Source of the DNA: UBA6522 sp965237785
Lineage (GTDB): Bacteria > Pseudomonadota > Gammaproteobacteria > Steroidobacterales > Rariloculaceae
NCBI GenBank assembly: GCA_965237785.1
Contig: OZ250159.1
Coordinates: forward strand, 248,001-312,000
Reading direction: 5' to 3'
Length of the DNA: 64,000 nucleotides
This document shows positions 27,496-36,342 of the stretch, in pieces. The notes beneath the pieces are model-generated. The model made no database searches. It saw only the letters and a program-made list of their open reading frames with translations, and was not told the origin of the DNA. Every line of letters begins with the position of its first letter. The first letter of the stretch is position 1. The position numbers were made by a program, and so were the translations under genes.

Positions 27496-27900
27496 ATGAA
27501 AGCACTGAAGAGCCTCTCCGTATGCCTTTCCTTCGCTCTGCTTCTCGGCGGGTCGATCGCCTTCGCCCACCACGCGGTGCAGGCGCAATTCGACACGCAC
27601 GACTTGCAGTCGTTTACGGGCACCATGACCCGAGTGGAGCTGATCAATCCCCATCCGTATTTCCATCTCGACATCGAGACGGACGATGGAGAAGTCGTCA
27701 ACTGGTCCATCGAGTCGGTGGCGTTGAACGCGCTGCGCCGGATGGGTTTGATCAGGCAGTTACAGGTCGGGTTGGAGTACACCGTGGAATATCATCCGGC
27801 CCGCAACGGCGAGGCCGTCGGGCTCATGACTGCGATTACGCTGCCGAACGGCAATCGTCTGCTGATGCGCAGTCAGGATCCGTCGCTCGTTCAGCAATAG
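27496..27900 (+). CDS. Single-domain secreted DUF6152-like protein
   Basis: 134 residues. The signal peptide ends SIAFA, then His25-His26-Ala. The N-domain has RVELINPHPYFHLDIETDDG, SIESVALNALRRMGLI and YHPARNGEAVGLMTAITLPN, and is full length. The next gene, 43 bases on, encodes only a C-domain. This repeats the split-pair arrangement at 21025/21486. Confidence 0.82.
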   Translation: MKALKSLSVCLSFALLLGGSIAFAHHAVQAQFDTHDLQSFTGTMTRVELINPHPYFHLDIETDDGEVVNWSIESVALNALRRMGLIRQLQVGLEYTVEYHPARNGEAVGLMTAITLPNGNRLLMRSQDPSLVQQ

Positions 27901-27943
27901 CGGACCGAATGACTCTACCGGGTGAGTATCGAGGGTAACCGAC

Positions 27944-28807
27944 ATGACTACAGCGCTGTTCTCGACGGGCCGGGCGACGATGGTGTTGCTTGCCTCGACG
28001 GGCCGGGCGGCGATGGCGTTGCTCGCCTTGTCGCTTGGCTATCTGCCGACGATCCACGCACAGGAAACGCCGCGAACCGCCGACGGGCACCCGGATCTCT
28101 CCGGCTACTGGATTCCCGGCGGCGGTGCGGTGAGGATCTCCGACGAAGGTGGCGACATTGCTCTGAACCTGCCGTCCCGGGATGGCGATATCCAGAACTT
28201 CGAGAAGGACTCCGCCGTCCTGCAGCGGGCCCACACGAACAAGCCGCTCTACAGGCCCGAGTACTGGGACACCATCCAGGACCTGGATTGGAACGGCCTG
28301 ACGCTGGATCCGGTCTTCAATTGCCGGCCCTCGGGTGTGCCGCGGGTCGGGTCGCCCCACAAGATCGTACAGACGTCGACCGAGATCGTTTTCTTCTACG
28401 AATCCGGTACCAACGAGGGTCCGGCCACCCACCGCATCATCCCCATCGACGGGCGCGAGCACCATCCGCTGCAGATCTCCGACACGAGCTGGATGGGCTA
28501 CTCCGTCGGCCGCTGGGAGGGCGATACGCTGGTCATCCAGGCGGTCGGCTTCAACGACGAGAGCTGGCTCGGCTGGACGGGCTACATCCACAGCTGGGAC
28601 ATGACCGTCACCGAGCGTGTTCGCCGCGAGGGCGATACCCTGCACTGGGAAGCAACCGTGCATGACCCCACCATGCTGCTCGAGCCCTGGACGCTGGATC
28701 CGGAACAGCGGGTGCTGGATCCGGATCCGGAGGCCTTTTTCTTCGGCGAGACCCCGTGCGAGGAAAGGGACGCCGAGCACATCGTCGATCCCAATGTGCG
28801 AGGCTGA
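27944..28807 (+). CDS. Secreted stand-alone C-domain protein
   Basis: 287 residues. The N-terminus is a signal sequence containing an in-frame tandem duplication (STGRATMVLLA and STGRAAMALLA). Then comes DGHPDLSGYWIPGGG, the PDL.G.W lead-in, and the C-domain: LDPVFNCRPSGVPRVGSPH, HRIIPIDGREH, the core GYSVGRWEGDTLVIQAVGFN, VHDPTMLLEPWTL and a second Cys (TPCEE). It probably partners the DUF6152-like protein encoded just upstream. Confidence 0.78.
   Translation: MTTALFSTGRATMVLLASTGRAAMALLALSLGYLPTIHAQETPRTADGHPDLSGYWIPGGGAVRISDEGGDIALNLPSRDGDIQNFEKDSAVLQRAHTNKPLYRPEYWDTIQDLDWNGLTLDPVFNCRPSGVPRVGSPHKIVQTSTEIVFFYESGTNEGPATHRIIPIDGREHHPLQISDTSWMGYSVGRWEGDTLVIQAVGFNDESWLGWTGYIHSWDMTVTERVRREGDTLHWEATVHDPTMLLEPWTLDPEQRVLDPDPEAFFFGETPCEERDAEHIVDPNVRG
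27962..28028 (+). repeat. 33-bp tandem duplication in a signal-peptide region
   Basis: Two near-identical units of the form TCGACGGGCCGGGCG-ACGATGGTGTTGCTTGCC lie end to end inside the signal sequence of the C-domain gene. Both stay in frame and lengthen the hydrophobic segment. Confidence 0.6.
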
Positions 28808-28839
28808 TCGGCTCGCCGAGTGCGCCCTCCGGACCAATA

Positions 28840-30510
28840 TCAGCGATCGATTCGCGTCAGGACACCGGCGTCGTAGACGATCTCGCCACCTACGACCGTG
28901 AGGACCGATGACATAGCCCGAATCTCCTCATCCGGTACGGCGTCGGGGTCGAATACGTCGGCGCTCAACACGGCGAGATCGGCGAAACGCCCGACGCCGA
29001 TGCCTCCGAGCAGGTCGTCTTCCCTGGTAAACCATCCCTGTTCGTGGGAGGCGTAAAGCCGCACCGCCTCGTAACGGCTGATTTGCTCACCGTCATTGAT
29101 CAATTCTCCGGACACGTCGCGCCCGGTGACCATGTAGTAGACCATGCACCACGGGTTGAGCGTATTGATGCGCGCGCCGTCGGATCCCGCGCCCACCGCC
29201 ACCAACCCGCTGTCGAGCACGGTTCGCCAGGGTGGGCCGCCCATGCCGCCGGAGTGGTAGCGTTGCCCATGGACGCCGAGCCCGAGTCCCATGGCTTTCG
29301 CTCGCTGGATGAGTTCCGGCGTGATGAAACTCAGGTGCCCGGGAGTCCAGCGCATGGCCGCCAGATCGAACTCCCGATCGAGTTCTTCCCACACGTCCAG
29401 ATGAGCGCCGATTTCTTCCGGCGTGTGTATGTGCTGGTGATACGTCCAACCTCGCTCGGCAATCCGTCTCTGAGCGAGCCTTGCCGCCTCGCCCAGGGGT
29501 TGTTCGTTGAACAGCGTCCGGCCGACAGACCACTCACCGATGCCGACGATCTTCGCCATCTCCGGACCGTAGTCGGGCCACTTGTTGTCGAGGTATCCCA
29601 TGAGTTGGGTCAACTCGGAGTCCTCGTCAAGACCCGGGAAGTAGATTCGCGTGCGGACCTTGTGGGAGCCCTCGCGCACCAGTTCGAGAAAGAAGTCGTA
29701 GCCGGTGGTCTGATCGATGAATCCGACACCCGGGACCGTTCCGGACATATCCATGACCGTGGTCAATCCCACCGAAAGCGCATAGTCGGCTACTTCGAGG
29801 AGCTGGCGCTTGCGGTCCGCGTCGGTCAGGTCCGCTGCCAGCACATCGTACGCCAGGGCCGTATCGCCGCCGGCGGCAATCGATCCGTCGTCGGCAACAC
29901 CGACCCCGAGCGTGCGCAGCAGATCGCGCGCGGCGGTATTGGTTTGACCCGGACCGGCGCCGCGCTCGGACAGATAGACGGGGTTATCCGGCGCTGCGGC
30001 ATCCAGCTCGGCACGGGTGGGGAATCGCTGCTCGGTCCACTGCGTGCGGCGAATACCGCCGATGGTGGTGATCAGCGCGCCCGCGGGTACGGCGGCGGCT
30101 TTTGCACCGATGGCGTCCAACGCATCGTCAATGGTGAATGTCGTCTCCAGCGACCGGTTGTCGTAGCCCGGACGATTGGCGATCCGAATGTAGTGCACGT
30201 GATTGTCGATCAGACCGGGAATCACGATGCGGCCCTGCAGGTCGATAACGTCGGTACATTCATCAAATGCATCCGCACCGGGGTCCAGCGCCGCAAATCG
30301 CCTGGCCTTGACGAGTACCGACGAAGCGACCGAGTCCTCGGGACCCATGGTATGGATGCGTCCGTTGACGAGCCCGAGATCCCGCGTCGCGCAACCGGTC
30401 TCCTGGGCATCGGCCGCGGTGGCCAGAAGTAGGCAAAGGCATCCGGCGATCGCTGCGGACGATGCGGAAACCGGCATACAGGGTGGATGTATTGACGATC
30501 GTCGATTCAT
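28840..30510 (-). CDS. Secreted amidohydrolase (YtcJ/amidohydrolase 3-like)
   Basis: 556 residues from the ATG at 30510, with GGAGG just upstream; earlier in-frame starts lack a site and precede the signal peptide. After signal sequence AGCLCLLLATAADAQ come GLVNGRIHTMGP, the metal-binding DNHVHYI, YHQHIHTPEEI, and late motifs VAVGAGSDGARI and GRFADLAVLSADVF. This is the layout of the metal-dependent amidohydrolase 3 family (imidazolonepropionase/YtcJ-like). The substrate is unknown. It is divergent from the arylsulfotransferase-like gene at 30691. Confidence 0.85.
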   Translation of the reverse strand: MNRRSSIHPPCMPVSASSAAIAGCLCLLLATAADAQETGCATRDLGLVNGRIHTMGPEDSVASSVLVKARRFAALDPGADAFDECTDVIDLQGRIVIPGLIDNHVHYIRIANRPGYDNRSLETTFTIDDALDAIGAKAAAVPAGALITTIGGIRRTQWTEQRFPTRAELDAAAPDNPVYLSERGAGPGQTNTAARDLLRTLGVGVADDGSIAAGGDTALAYDVLAADLTDADRKRQLLEVADYALSVGLTTVMDMSGTVPGVGFIDQTTGYDFFLELVREGSHKVRTRIYFPGLDEDSELTQLMGYLDNKWPDYGPEMAKIVGIGEWSVGRTLFNEQPLGEAARLAQRRIAERGWTYHQHIHTPEEIGAHLDVWEELDREFDLAAMRWTPGHLSFITPELIQRAKAMGLGLGVHGQRYHSGGMGGPPWRTVLDSGLVAVGAGSDGARINTLNPWCMVYYMVTGRDVSGELINDGEQISRYEAVRLYASHEQGWFTREDDLLGGIGVGRFADLAVLSADVFDPDAVPDEEIRAMSSVLTVVGGEIVYDAGVLTRIDR

Positions 30511-30690
30511 GCACGCCTCCAAAAGTGTGGCGTTGGCCCAAGGTGGGTCAGGTGGTAGGCTGGCACTCTCGCGTGTTGCGGAGTGGATCGCCATAGTATG
30601 GGGATCGCGCACCTCCGGCGAGTTTATCATGCGCTCGATCGACCGGGTTTCGGGCGGTCGCGGGGTGCGAGTTCAACCAGGAGAAGTGCA

Positions 30691-32277
30691 ATGAGGTGGG
30701 TATTCGAACTGTTGAGGAAACCAATCGGCTACTTTGGATCGGCTGCCACGGTAGCGATGGGATTCGTCACCTGGGTACATGCCTACGAGGTGTTTCAGGG
30801 GCCGACGGAACTGATCCAGTACGACCCCGCGAAGGCGTCTCCCGGATATACGATTTTCAGCCCGTTTCGGGGCCGCAATACATATTTGATCGACATGTAC
30901 GGAAACGTTGTCCACTACTGGCCGTACCCATCCGGTTGGTCCACTTCCGGTGCGGAAGCGGTCGAAAAGCATGCGCGACTGCTGGAGGACGGCACGCTGC
31001 TACGGGGTACGATCGATCGGGCAGGCAAGGGCGGCATGAGCGGCGCGATCTATCAACTCCTCGATTGGGACGGAGAGGTGATCTGGCAGCACGACGAGGA
31101 GCGGCCCGGCTACACCCCCCACCACGACTTCCGCATGATCTGGAACCCGAAGCTCGAAGCTCGAACGCTGCTGTACGTTGCCTCGCGCGCGATCACCCAT
31201 GAGCAGGCTCTTGCGCTGGGGGTCGACCCTGAGCTGCGTGACGACTACACCTCAGTCCCCGACGGCGTGGTGGAAGTCGACATGGAGGGCAACGTGATCT
31301 GGGAGTGGAACATCACGGATCACTTGGTTCAGGAAGTCAACGACACGCTATCCAATTACGGTGTCGTCAGCGAGCACCCCGGCAGGATGGATCCCAATTT
31401 TTCCAACGGCGTCGGCGGCGACTGGATTCACATCAATTCCCTGGACTACAACGAGACGCTGGATCACATCGTTGTCAATAATTCGAGGTTCAGCGAGTCC
31501 TATATTATCGATCACGGCGGAACATTCGTACCGGGGAACCCGGAAGAGAGCATTGCGCTGGCCGCCGGCGAGGCCGGTGACTTCGTTTTCCGCTGGGGCA
31601 ACCCGTGCGTCTACGACGCCGGCACATGTCCGACGTCGATCAACGAAGGCCAGTCCAGTACCAACGGGCACCAGCAAGTGTTTTTCTCCCACGACATCCA
31701 GTGGATTCGTGAGCGGGAGATCGGCATGGGGGACGGACTCCCGGGTGCCGGGAATATGTTGATTTTCAATAATGGTGCACGGCAGTTGGGTACCACGTTC
31801 TCGTCCGTCATCGAGTTCAACCCCTATGACGGTCCCATGGAAAACGGGGGTTACGTCCCGGAGATGGAAGCCGGCCACGAACTTGTATCGCCGGGTATGG
31901 GCGCGGGTCGACTCGTCTCGAATCAAATCGTGTGGAGTTTCCGTCCGACCGTTCCCACAGCGTTTTACAGCAGCTACATCGCCGGCGCACAGCGAATGCC
32001 AAACGGCAATACGCTGATCTGCTCCGGCGCGAACGGTCATCTCTTCGAGGTGACAACGGACGGCGAGGTTGTCTGGGAGTACATCAGCCCGGTGGGTGAC
32101 CGCACCGGTGAAAAATACGGCATTCACGCCCTCATGACCGATGCGGCGGGTACGCGGTTCAACGCGCTGTTCAAATGCGCGCGCTACCCGGTGGACTACG
32201 CGGGATTGGACGGTCGGAACCTGACGCCGATGGGCAAGATAACCGAACTCTGGACCAGCGAACCTGCCAGACCTTGA
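30691..32277 (+). CDS. Arylsulfotransferase (ASST)-like beta-propeller, second copy
   Basis: 528 residues from the ATG at 30691 (GGAG 8 bases upstream). Repeated blades include YLIDMYGNVVHYW, LLDWDGEVIWQHDE, VEVDMEGNVIWEWNITDH, VTTDGEVVWEYISPVGD. Histidine motifs TPHHDFRMIW, DWIHINSLDY and FFSHDIQWI parallel those of the 8077 gene (LHHDW, DWLHINA, QHHPHI), so both probably use the same active-site plan. A hydrophobic segment at residues 10-27 suggests export. A strong intrinsic terminator follows. Confidence 0.8.
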   Translation: MRWVFELLRKPIGYFGSAATVAMGFVTWVHAYEVFQGPTELIQYDPAKASPGYTIFSPFRGRNTYLIDMYGNVVHYWPYPSGWSTSGAEAVEKHARLLEDGTLLRGTIDRAGKGGMSGAIYQLLDWDGEVIWQHDEERPGYTPHHDFRMIWNPKLEARTLLYVASRAITHEQALALGVDPELRDDYTSVPDGVVEVDMEGNVIWEWNITDHLVQEVNDTLSNYGVVSEHPGRMDPNFSNGVGGDWIHINSLDYNETLDHIVVNNSRFSESYIIDHGGTFVPGNPEESIALAAGEAGDFVFRWGNPCVYDAGTCPTSINEGQSSTNGHQQVFFSHDIQWIREREIGMGDGLPGAGNMLIFNNGARQLGTTFSSVIEFNPYDGPMENGGYVPEMEAGHELVSPGMGAGRLVSNQIVWSFRPTVPTAFYSSYIAGAQRMPNGNTLICSGANGHLFEVTTDGEVVWEYISPVGDRTGEKYGIHALMTDAAGTRFNALFKCARYPVDYAGLDGRNLTPMGKITELWTSEPARP

Positions 32278-32359
32278 GAAACCGTGGAATGAGCACTCGA
32301 GAGAACGTCAGTTTGCAGTAGTCAGATCGGAAGGAGACAGCCGCGAGTGATCCGTATGG

Positions 32360-32393
32360 CGGCCGGTGTGCAATTGCGTACCGGCCGTTTTTT
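32360..32393 (+). terminator. Intrinsic terminator after the second ASST-like gene
   Basis: CGGCCGGT pairs with ACCGGCCG. The loop can pair further through GCAA/TTGC, and TTTTTT follows at once. It lies 83 bases past the stop at 32277, and only the + orientation has the U-run. Confidence 0.85.
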
Positions 32394-32441
32394 CTTCGGT
32401 ACCCGCGAATTTCTTTCGCAGCGTCAAGCAAGCCCAGGTAT

Positions 32442-33404
32442 TCAATAGGGAAAGCGGTGCACGTTCACGCTATCGCCGATTTCCAAACGCATCAGGTCAT
32501 CGCCCGCCTCAAGCGGTCCCGCATATTCCGTGCGGGTCCGCTGCAGAAGTTCATCAATGGAAACTTCGGCGACGTCCGGGCTGCTGAGCAGCGTAATGTG
32601 GCTGTAAACAGCGAGCTTGGGACCGACGCGGTCAAAGACAATGCCGGCCTCCTCTGGGGTCGTGTGATGATCCAGGATGAGTTGAATTCGTTCGTCGAAC
32701 TCCAGTAGTTCGTCGCGGGCCGCGGCGACCTCGTGGATGATGACATCCACCCCCTGGGCGGCCTCGATCAGATTCTCGTCGAACCGCGTGTCGCCGGAGA
32801 GGACCACCGAGCGGCCGGAATAGTCCACCCGATAGCCATAGGAAGGCTTGATGAATTGGCCGTGATCCACTGCGAACGCGGTCACGATCACACCGTCCCG
32901 GTCAAAGACCACGCCATTCTCCGAAAACTCGCGCACGTCGAACTCGATCCCCTGCGGCGGCAGTTTCTCGTCGACGATGCGAATTTGAATGTCGGGATCG
33001 AAGGCCTGGCGTAATCCTTCGAGAATATTCGACACCCCTTCGGGTCCAACCACGCTCAGCGGCTGCGTTCGCCGGCCGAAGGGCGGCGGAAGCCAACCGG
33101 TCAGCCACAGGTCCGGCAATCCGGACAAGTGATCGGAATGGAAATGGGTAATGAAGACGACGTCGATCTCGCTGAGCGAAATGTCCAGTTGTCCGAGGCG
33201 CTGGGTGACGCCCCGCCCGGCATCGAACAGCAGCCGATGAGGGCCGGCCTCTACCAGGATGGCGGGTCCGAACCGGTCCACTCGCGGTACCGGGTCGCCG
33301 GTACCGAGGAGGGTGACATCGAGCGTCTGTGCCTGTGCGATGCCGATCATCGACGCACAGGCCGTCAGCAACACGGCGATCGAGGCTTTTTTTGTCGGCA
33401 CCAT
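32442..33404 (-). CDS. Secreted RNase Z-like MBL hydrolase
   Basis: 320 residues from the ATG at 33404 (GGAAAG 8 bases upstream); ATG 33464 is an alternative. A signal peptide (ASIAVLLTACASMIGIAQA) is followed by VTLLGTGDPVPRVDRFGPAI, THFHSDHLSGLPD, VDHGQFIKPSYGYRVD, LSGDTRFDENL, HHTTPEEAG and YSHI. This is the ELAC/RNase Z arrangement of the MBL fold. Export argues against tRNA processing. Secreted relatives of this subgroup include the Pseudoalteromonas arylsulfatase AtsA, so sulfate-ester hydrolysis is possible but unproven. Confidence 0.8.
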   Translation of the reverse strand: MVPTKKASIAVLLTACASMIGIAQAQTLDVTLLGTGDPVPRVDRFGPAILVEAGPHRLLFDAGRGVTQRLGQLDISLSEIDVVFITHFHSDHLSGLPDLWLTGWLPPPFGRRTQPLSVVGPEGVSNILEGLRQAFDPDIQIRIVDEKLPPQGIEFDVREFSENGVVFDRDGVIVTAFAVDHGQFIKPSYGYRVDYSGRSVVLSGDTRFDENLIEAAQGVDVIIHEVAAARDELLEFDERIQLILDHHTTPEEAGIVFDRVGPKLAVYSHITLLSSPDVAEVSIDELLQRTRTEYAGPLEAGDDLMRLEIGDSVNVHRFPY

Positions 33405-33573
33405 TCGCGCTTTCCGGACTCTTGCGCCAGCACGCGCCGGCCTGATCCAAACGAATTTCAACATCTTGTAGCCTCTTGGCTGCCGTGTCCCGGCGACAAA
33501 GTATGCCCGAGAATATAGACTGCGCGATACGGCGCGATTGGTTGTCGGGGGCCGCGAACCTGGAGAATCAAGC

Positions 33574-34257
33574 ATGCACAAGGCAACGGGCACGATCACC
33601 GCAACGGGGTCGATTCACCACGCAGCCTCACCGGGAGCCTGGTTGGGCAAGGTCCTGGGCACACTTGCGGTAACGCTGGGGTGGGCCTGTCCGACCGTGG
33701 CGCATCACGGCATCGCTGCGCAGTTCGATACGTCGACCACGTTCGAGATTTCCGGTGTGGTCACAGAGCTTGAGTTCGTGAACCCACACGCCTACGTCTA
33801 TTTCGATGTAACCGGGCCGTCCGGTGAAGTCGTGCCGTGGCGATGCGAATTGCGAGCCGCGATGGGCATGGGTGCGGGTCTGCAGCCAACGGCGGCCGGT
33901 GCTGCCGCCGTGGAAGGCTACCAACGGGAAGACAATCCCCGCTTCCACTGCATGGCGGTGAACATCTTTGCCGACTGGACATTCGACCAACACGTCAATC
34001 GCATCATCCAGGAAGAGGACCAAATCACGCTGATGTACGGGTTCATGGATATTGTCAGGGGCATCCACCTCGATATGGACGAACACGCGAGCGACATCGA
34101 ACCCAGCCGCGCGGGTCACTCAATCGGCCGCTGGGACGGCGATGAGTTGGTCGTCGATACCGTGGGTTTTGCCCCGGGCTACCTGGAAACCCGCGAAGCG
34201 GTCATGCACAGCGAAGGGCCATCAGAAAGGGCAATAAAGAAAGGGGGAAAAACATGA
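33574..34257 (+). CDS. Shortened DUF6152-like/C-domain protein, copy 7
   Basis: 227 residues from the ATG at 33574 (GGAG 8 bases upstream). A long N-region ends TVA, then His-His-Gly. The N-domain starts normally (ELEFVNPHAYVYFDV, WRCELRAAMG). It then jumps through a Gly/Ala stretch to DNPRFHCMAVNI, QITLMYGFMDIVRGIHLDMD and the core GHSIGRWDGDELVVDTVGF. The second half of the N-domain and the last third of the C-domain are gone. The tail AIKKGGKT is out of family. Its stop overlaps the next start as ATGA. It is probably degraded. Confidence 0.7.
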   Translation: MHKATGTITATGSIHHAASPGAWLGKVLGTLAVTLGWACPTVAHHGIAAQFDTSTTFEISGVVTELEFVNPHAYVYFDVTGPSGEVVPWRCELRAAMGMGAGLQPTAAGAAAVEGYQREDNPRFHCMAVNIFADWTFDQHVNRIIQEEDQITLMYGFMDIVRGIHLDMDEHASDIEPSRAGHSIGRWDGDELVVDTVGFAPGYLETREAVMHSEGPSERAIKKGGKT

Positions 34258-36263
34258 AAGCAGGCCATCCAGCATTTGCATTGATTTGTCTGGCCGCCGC
34301 CGCGGCAGCGCCGGCGGAAGTCGTACGCGTGGACGTGGAACGCCGGGACGACGTCGCCGGCGGCAAGGCGTACGGACTCGCCGGTCCGTACGAGCGGATC
34401 GCCGGCCGGATTCACTACGCCGTCGCGCCGGATAATCCCGCCAATCGCATCGTCACCGATATCGACTACGCGCCGACCGACGCTGCCGGTCGGGTGGAGT
34501 TTTCAGCCGATTTTGTCCTGATCAAGCCCAGGGATATCGAAGCCGGCAACGGCGCGGTCTTCTTCGAAGTAGCCAATCGGGGTCGAATCGGAGCGCTTGC
34601 CCGGTTCAATCGCGCGGAAGGCTCGCAGGACCCCCTGGCCGCGGAGCAATTCGGCGACGGTTTTCTATTGCGGCAGGGATACACGCTGTTGTGGGTCGGT
34701 TGGCAGCACGATACACCCCTTCAGGACGGGCTGCTGCGGGTCAACCCGCCCTCGGCCGGGGACGCAAGCGAGCCGATCGAGGGATTGGTACGCAGCGACG
34801 TCTTTGTCGGGGAGAAAGTCTTTTCGTCCTCGCTCGGAGACCGGGGACACATGGCCTACCCCGTTTCCGACCCGGAGGATCCCCGCAATGTTCTCATGGT
34901 GCGCGATGGCCTCTACGGGGAGCGGCGGCGGATCCCACGAGAAGATTGGCAATTCGCCCGTGTCGACGGTGACGATGTCGTGCCGGACCCGACTTCGGTG
35001 TACCTGAGTGCGGGATTCGAGCCGGGCCGGGTCTATGATGTAGTCTACGTTTCCGAGGCTCCACCGCTCGCCGGCCTGGGGCTTGCGGCCATCCGCGACG
35101 CAATCTCGCTGCTCAAGTACGGTGAGTCCGAATCGCTGGGAATTTCGCCCGGCGCGATTGATCGCGCCATCAGCTACGGATCGTCCCAGAGCGGCCGCCT
35201 CCTGCGGACCTACCTATACGATGGCTTCAATGAGGACGAACAGGGAAGAAAGGTATTCGACGGTGTCATCGCGCATATCGCCGGTGGGGCCAGGGGCAGC
35301 TTCAACCAGCGCTTCGCGCAGGCGTCGAGAGCGCCCGGCGGCGCATTCGACTATCCCAATCGGTTGTTCCCGTTTGCCGACGCGGAACAGACCGACCCGG
35401 TGACGGGGCGGACGGACGGACTCCTGTCCGGCATCAGCGAGACGTCGATGCCCAAAATCTTCTATACCAATTCTTCCACCGAATACTGGCGATCCGTGGC
35501 GGCCCTTGTACATACGACGGTGGACGGGAAACAGGATCTGCAATTGCCGGGGAATGTCCGCAGCTACCACTTCGCGGGCACGCAACATGGCCCGGCGCGT
35601 TTCCCGCCAATGTCCGGACGGGGCGAACATCTGCCCAACCCGAACGATTACGCATGGTTCCTGAGATCGCTCCTGCTCGGATTGGACCGTTGGATAACCG
35701 ACGATACGCCGCCGCCGCCGAGCCGCATCGCAAAGCTCGACGACGGCACGCTGGTACATCTTGAGGATCTGTCGTTCCCCGACGTGCCCGGCGTGGATGT
35801 CCTGACCGAGGTCAATGGGCTTCGCGCGCTGGACTTCGGGCCCGATCTCGCGTCCCGGGGCGTTATCACGCAGGAACCGCCCGATCTCGGTGCGGCGTAT
35901 CCGTTCCTGGTCCCCCAGGTCGATGAGAGCGGCAATGAAATCGGCGGTTTGAGGTCGCCCAACATCGCGGTGCCGCTGGGGACGTATACGGGTTGGCTGC
36001 CGACGAACCCGGTCTCCGGCGCCGGCGTCTACGCACCCTTCGCGCGAACAAGCGCCGAGCGGGAAGCCAGTGGCGACCCGCGCCCGTCCATCGAGGAGCG
36101 TTACGCCGGCCGAGCCCACTATCTCGGCCTTGTGGCGGAAGCGGTGCTGCCGCTGATCCACGAGGGTTATCTGCTCGGCGAGGATCTGCCACAGATTCTT
36201 TCCGCTGCGGCGAACCATTGGGACTACCGGATGGACAGCCAGGTAATGTCAGAGCTGAAATGA
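34254..36263 (+). CDS. Secreted alpha/beta-hydrolase domain protein
   Basis: 669 residues with a signal peptide (PAFALICLAAAAAAPAEV). Early AGPYERIAGRIHYAVAPDNP, central RAISYGSSQSGRLLRTYLY (G-x-S-x-S-G, a modified nucleophile elbow), IAHIAGGARGSFNQRFAQ, and a late YHFAGTQHGPARFPP with a candidate catalytic His fit the large alpha/beta hydrolase domain family (PF20091-like, from memory). Related proteins are annotated as hypothetical in many marine genomes. It is translationally coupled to the degraded DUF6152-like gene before it. The substrate is unknown. Confidence 0.82.
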   Translation: MKAGHPAFALICLAAAAAAPAEVVRVDVERRDDVAGGKAYGLAGPYERIAGRIHYAVAPDNPANRIVTDIDYAPTDAAGRVEFSADFVLIKPRDIEAGNGAVFFEVANRGRIGALARFNRAEGSQDPLAAEQFGDGFLLRQGYTLLWVGWQHDTPLQDGLLRVNPPSAGDASEPIEGLVRSDVFVGEKVFSSSLGDRGHMAYPVSDPEDPRNVLMVRDGLYGERRRIPREDWQFARVDGDDVVPDPTSVYLSAGFEPGRVYDVVYVSEAPPLAGLGLAAIRDAISLLKYGESESLGISPGAIDRAISYGSSQSGRLLRTYLYDGFNEDEQGRKVFDGVIAHIAGGARGSFNQRFAQASRAPGGAFDYPNRLFPFADAEQTDPVTGRTDGLLSGISETSMPKIFYTNSSTEYWRSVAALVHTTVDGKQDLQLPGNVRSYHFAGTQHGPARFPPMSGRGEHLPNPNDYAWFLRSLLLGLDRWITDDTPPPPSRIAKLDDGTLVHLEDLSFPDVPGVDVLTEVNGLRALDFGPDLASRGVITQEPPDLGAAYPFLVPQVDESGNEIGGLRSPNIAVPLGTYTGWLPTNPVSGAGVYAPFARTSAEREASGDPRPSIEERYAGRAHYLGLVAEAVLPLIHEGYLLGEDLPQILSAAANHWDYRMDSQVMSELK

Positions 36264-36342
36264 ACTCACTGTATGGGTACGGCACCGTCGTTACATGGCC
36301 CAAACTAGCGCGCGCGACGCCGAATTTCCGGAGGAGCATCAA

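Noticed and set aside
34254..36263. A polyketide or esterase operon around the alpha/beta hydrolase
   Set aside because: Neighbours are a degraded DUF6152-like gene and a small unknown protein. Nothing else supports a pathway.
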